From positions 1 through 15,103 of the forward strand of contig CAMXLV010000034.1 in NCBI GenBank assembly GCA_947244675.1: 15,103 bases of DNA, given 5' to 3'. The translations under genes and the position numbers were made by a program. The notes below the pieces were generated by a model. It was not told the origin of the DNA and ran no database searches. It was given only the letters and a program-made list of their open reading frames with translations. Position 1 is the first letter of the stretch, and each line of letters begins with the position of its first letter. Of this stretch, positions 14,564 to 15,103 are shown in pieces. This DNA comes from an uncultured Clostridium sp. GTDB lineage: Bacteria > Bacillota_A > Clostridia > TANB77 > CAG-508.

Positions 14564-14606
14564 GCTGTGAAAAAACCTAACTATTAAAAAGTTAGTTTTT
14601 CACAGC
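14564..14606 (-). terminator. Hairpin terminator after the transposase
   Basis: GCTGTGAAAAAA and TAACT on the left (14564-14582) pair with AGTTA and TTTTTCACAGC on the right (14590-14606), with a small internal bulge. It begins four bases after the transposase stop codon and overlaps the presumed terminal repeat of the element. On the minus strand the T stretch is limited, so it may equally protect the element from outside transcription. Confidence 0.55.
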
Positions 14607-14609
14607 TTT

Positions 14610-15103
14610 TTATTTATACATATATTTTGATCTTACCTCTACATTAAGACTTTTCTTTTTAACTTTATTTGCTTTGTTAGATAAGCGTTTAGCACTTGGT
14701 TTTTTAAAAGTTTCTACTTGTAATCCAACTGGAGCTTTCCAATATTGGAATTTTGCATTACCACTATAAAATTTGAATAATTTTCTAATATTATATCCTA
14801 AACATACTAACATAAATTCTGTAGATACTTTTGGTAATAATGTTCTTCTAAATCTTTCGTACTTAAAATCTTGTTTAATAACTCCAAACGCACCTTCAAC
14901 TTGAGAACTCCTATTTACTCTCATCTCTATTCCTTCGGGAGATAATAAATTTTTTTCTGCCTCTTGAATATAAATTTGTAAATCTTGTGATACTTCAAAA
15001 TACTTAAAATTTTTTGTTTTATCTTTCATAAATCTTTTACAATAATCCATATATTCACAATTATTACAGCCTTCTATTTTATAGAAAACTGTATTTTTCT
15101 TTC
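14610..15103 (-). CDS. IS1182-family DDE transposase, C-terminal part (start outside window)
   Basis: The frame is open to the right edge, so about 163 C-terminal residues are visible. A cysteine cluster (GCNNCEYMDYC, CxxCx4C) is followed by the part containing SSQVEGAFGVIKQDFKYERF and RRTLLPKVSTEFMLVCLGYN, then IRKLFKF. The catalytic Glu in the VEGxFGxIKxD context and the hydrophobic helix ending LGYNIRKL are typical of the C-terminal end of IS1182-family transposases, which cut and join the element's ends. The final 40 residues are very Lys-rich. Nothing in the visible part is broken. The internal ATG at 15050 is not the true start because coding continues upstream without a stop. Confidence 0.88.
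   Translation of the reverse strand, partial: KKNTVFYKIEGCNNCEYMDYCKRFMKDKTKNFKYFEVSQDLQIYIQEAEKNLLSPEGIEMRVNRSSQVEGAFGVIKQDFKYERFRRTLLPKVSTEFMLVCLGYNIRKLFKFYSGNAKFQYWKAPVGLQVETFKKPSAKRLSNKANKVKKKSLNVEVRSKYMYK

Larger units (their letters stand above)
14561..15103 (-). mobile_element. IS1182-family insertion sequence, 3' end
   Basis: The transposase gene and a terminal GGGGCTGTGAAAAAAC sequence (14561-14576) mark the right-hand part of an IS element continuing beyond the window. IS1182-type elements often end in GGGGCTGT. The boundary at 14561 is estimated; the other end and any target duplication lie outside. It lies just upstream of the promoter at 14492-14520. Confidence 0.65.

Noticed and set aside
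1..15103. CRISPR arrays, tRNA or rRNA genes
   Set aside because: No regularly spaced short repeats, no tRNA-like cloverleaf with T-loop sequence and no rRNA sequence was seen on either strand.

Overview
The window is strongly AT-rich. It uses ordinary stops (TGA occurs as a stop) and strong AGGAGG-type ribosome binding sites. It also carries an IS1182-type transposase, WapA/Rhs-type polymorphic toxin genes and a holin-like gene. Together these point to a low-GC Firmicute, most likely a member of the Clostridia; the species cannot be named from the sequence. Every gene I can support lies on the minus strand, so transcription runs from high to low coordinates.

Layout in transcription order. 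(1) 15103-14561: 3' end of an IS1182-family element. (2) 14520-13961: a good promoter, a 13-codon reading frame, a hairpin terminator and then a 104-aa protein of unknown function. (3) 13858-12778: a small phage tail-fibre-like protein followed by a glycosyltransferase of the procollagen-lysine (PLOD/LH3) type, ending in a terminator. (4) 12707-6508: a holin-like membrane protein, a 1795-aa Rhs protein (beta-shell, YD repeats, hydrophobic pre-toxin segment, HINT autoprotease, about 106-aa toxin tip) and its probable immunity protein. (5) 6472-2959: an accessory array holding a tiny gene remnant, a frameshifted immunity-type gene, an orphan Rhs C-terminal cassette with a different toxin tip, that tip's probable immunity protein, and a second decayed immunity-type gene of the same family. 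(6) 2889-1127: a two-gene sugar-activation operon (galacturonokinase-like GHMP kinase plus sugar-1-phosphate nucleotidyltransferase). (7) 861-1: a Nudix hydrolase and a partial GNAT acetyltransferase.

The centre of interest is the Rhs locus. The Rhs protein has no visible secretion signal, starts one base after the stop of a holin-like gene, and lies downstream of a tail-fibre-like gene. This suggests, as inference, a toxin carried by a prophage or phage-tail-like particle rather than one exported like WapA. Downstream, 1155 bp covering the end of the Rhs core, the pre-toxin segment and nearly all of HINT are repeated base for base in front of a different toxin tip and a different immunity gene. 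This is the structure expected for tip switching by homologous recombination. Two further genes of one immunity-like family are broken by homopolymer-type frameshifts (one also by a nonsense codon), as if left over from toxins that have since been lost.

All functional calls come from reading motifs by eye; no database search was possible.
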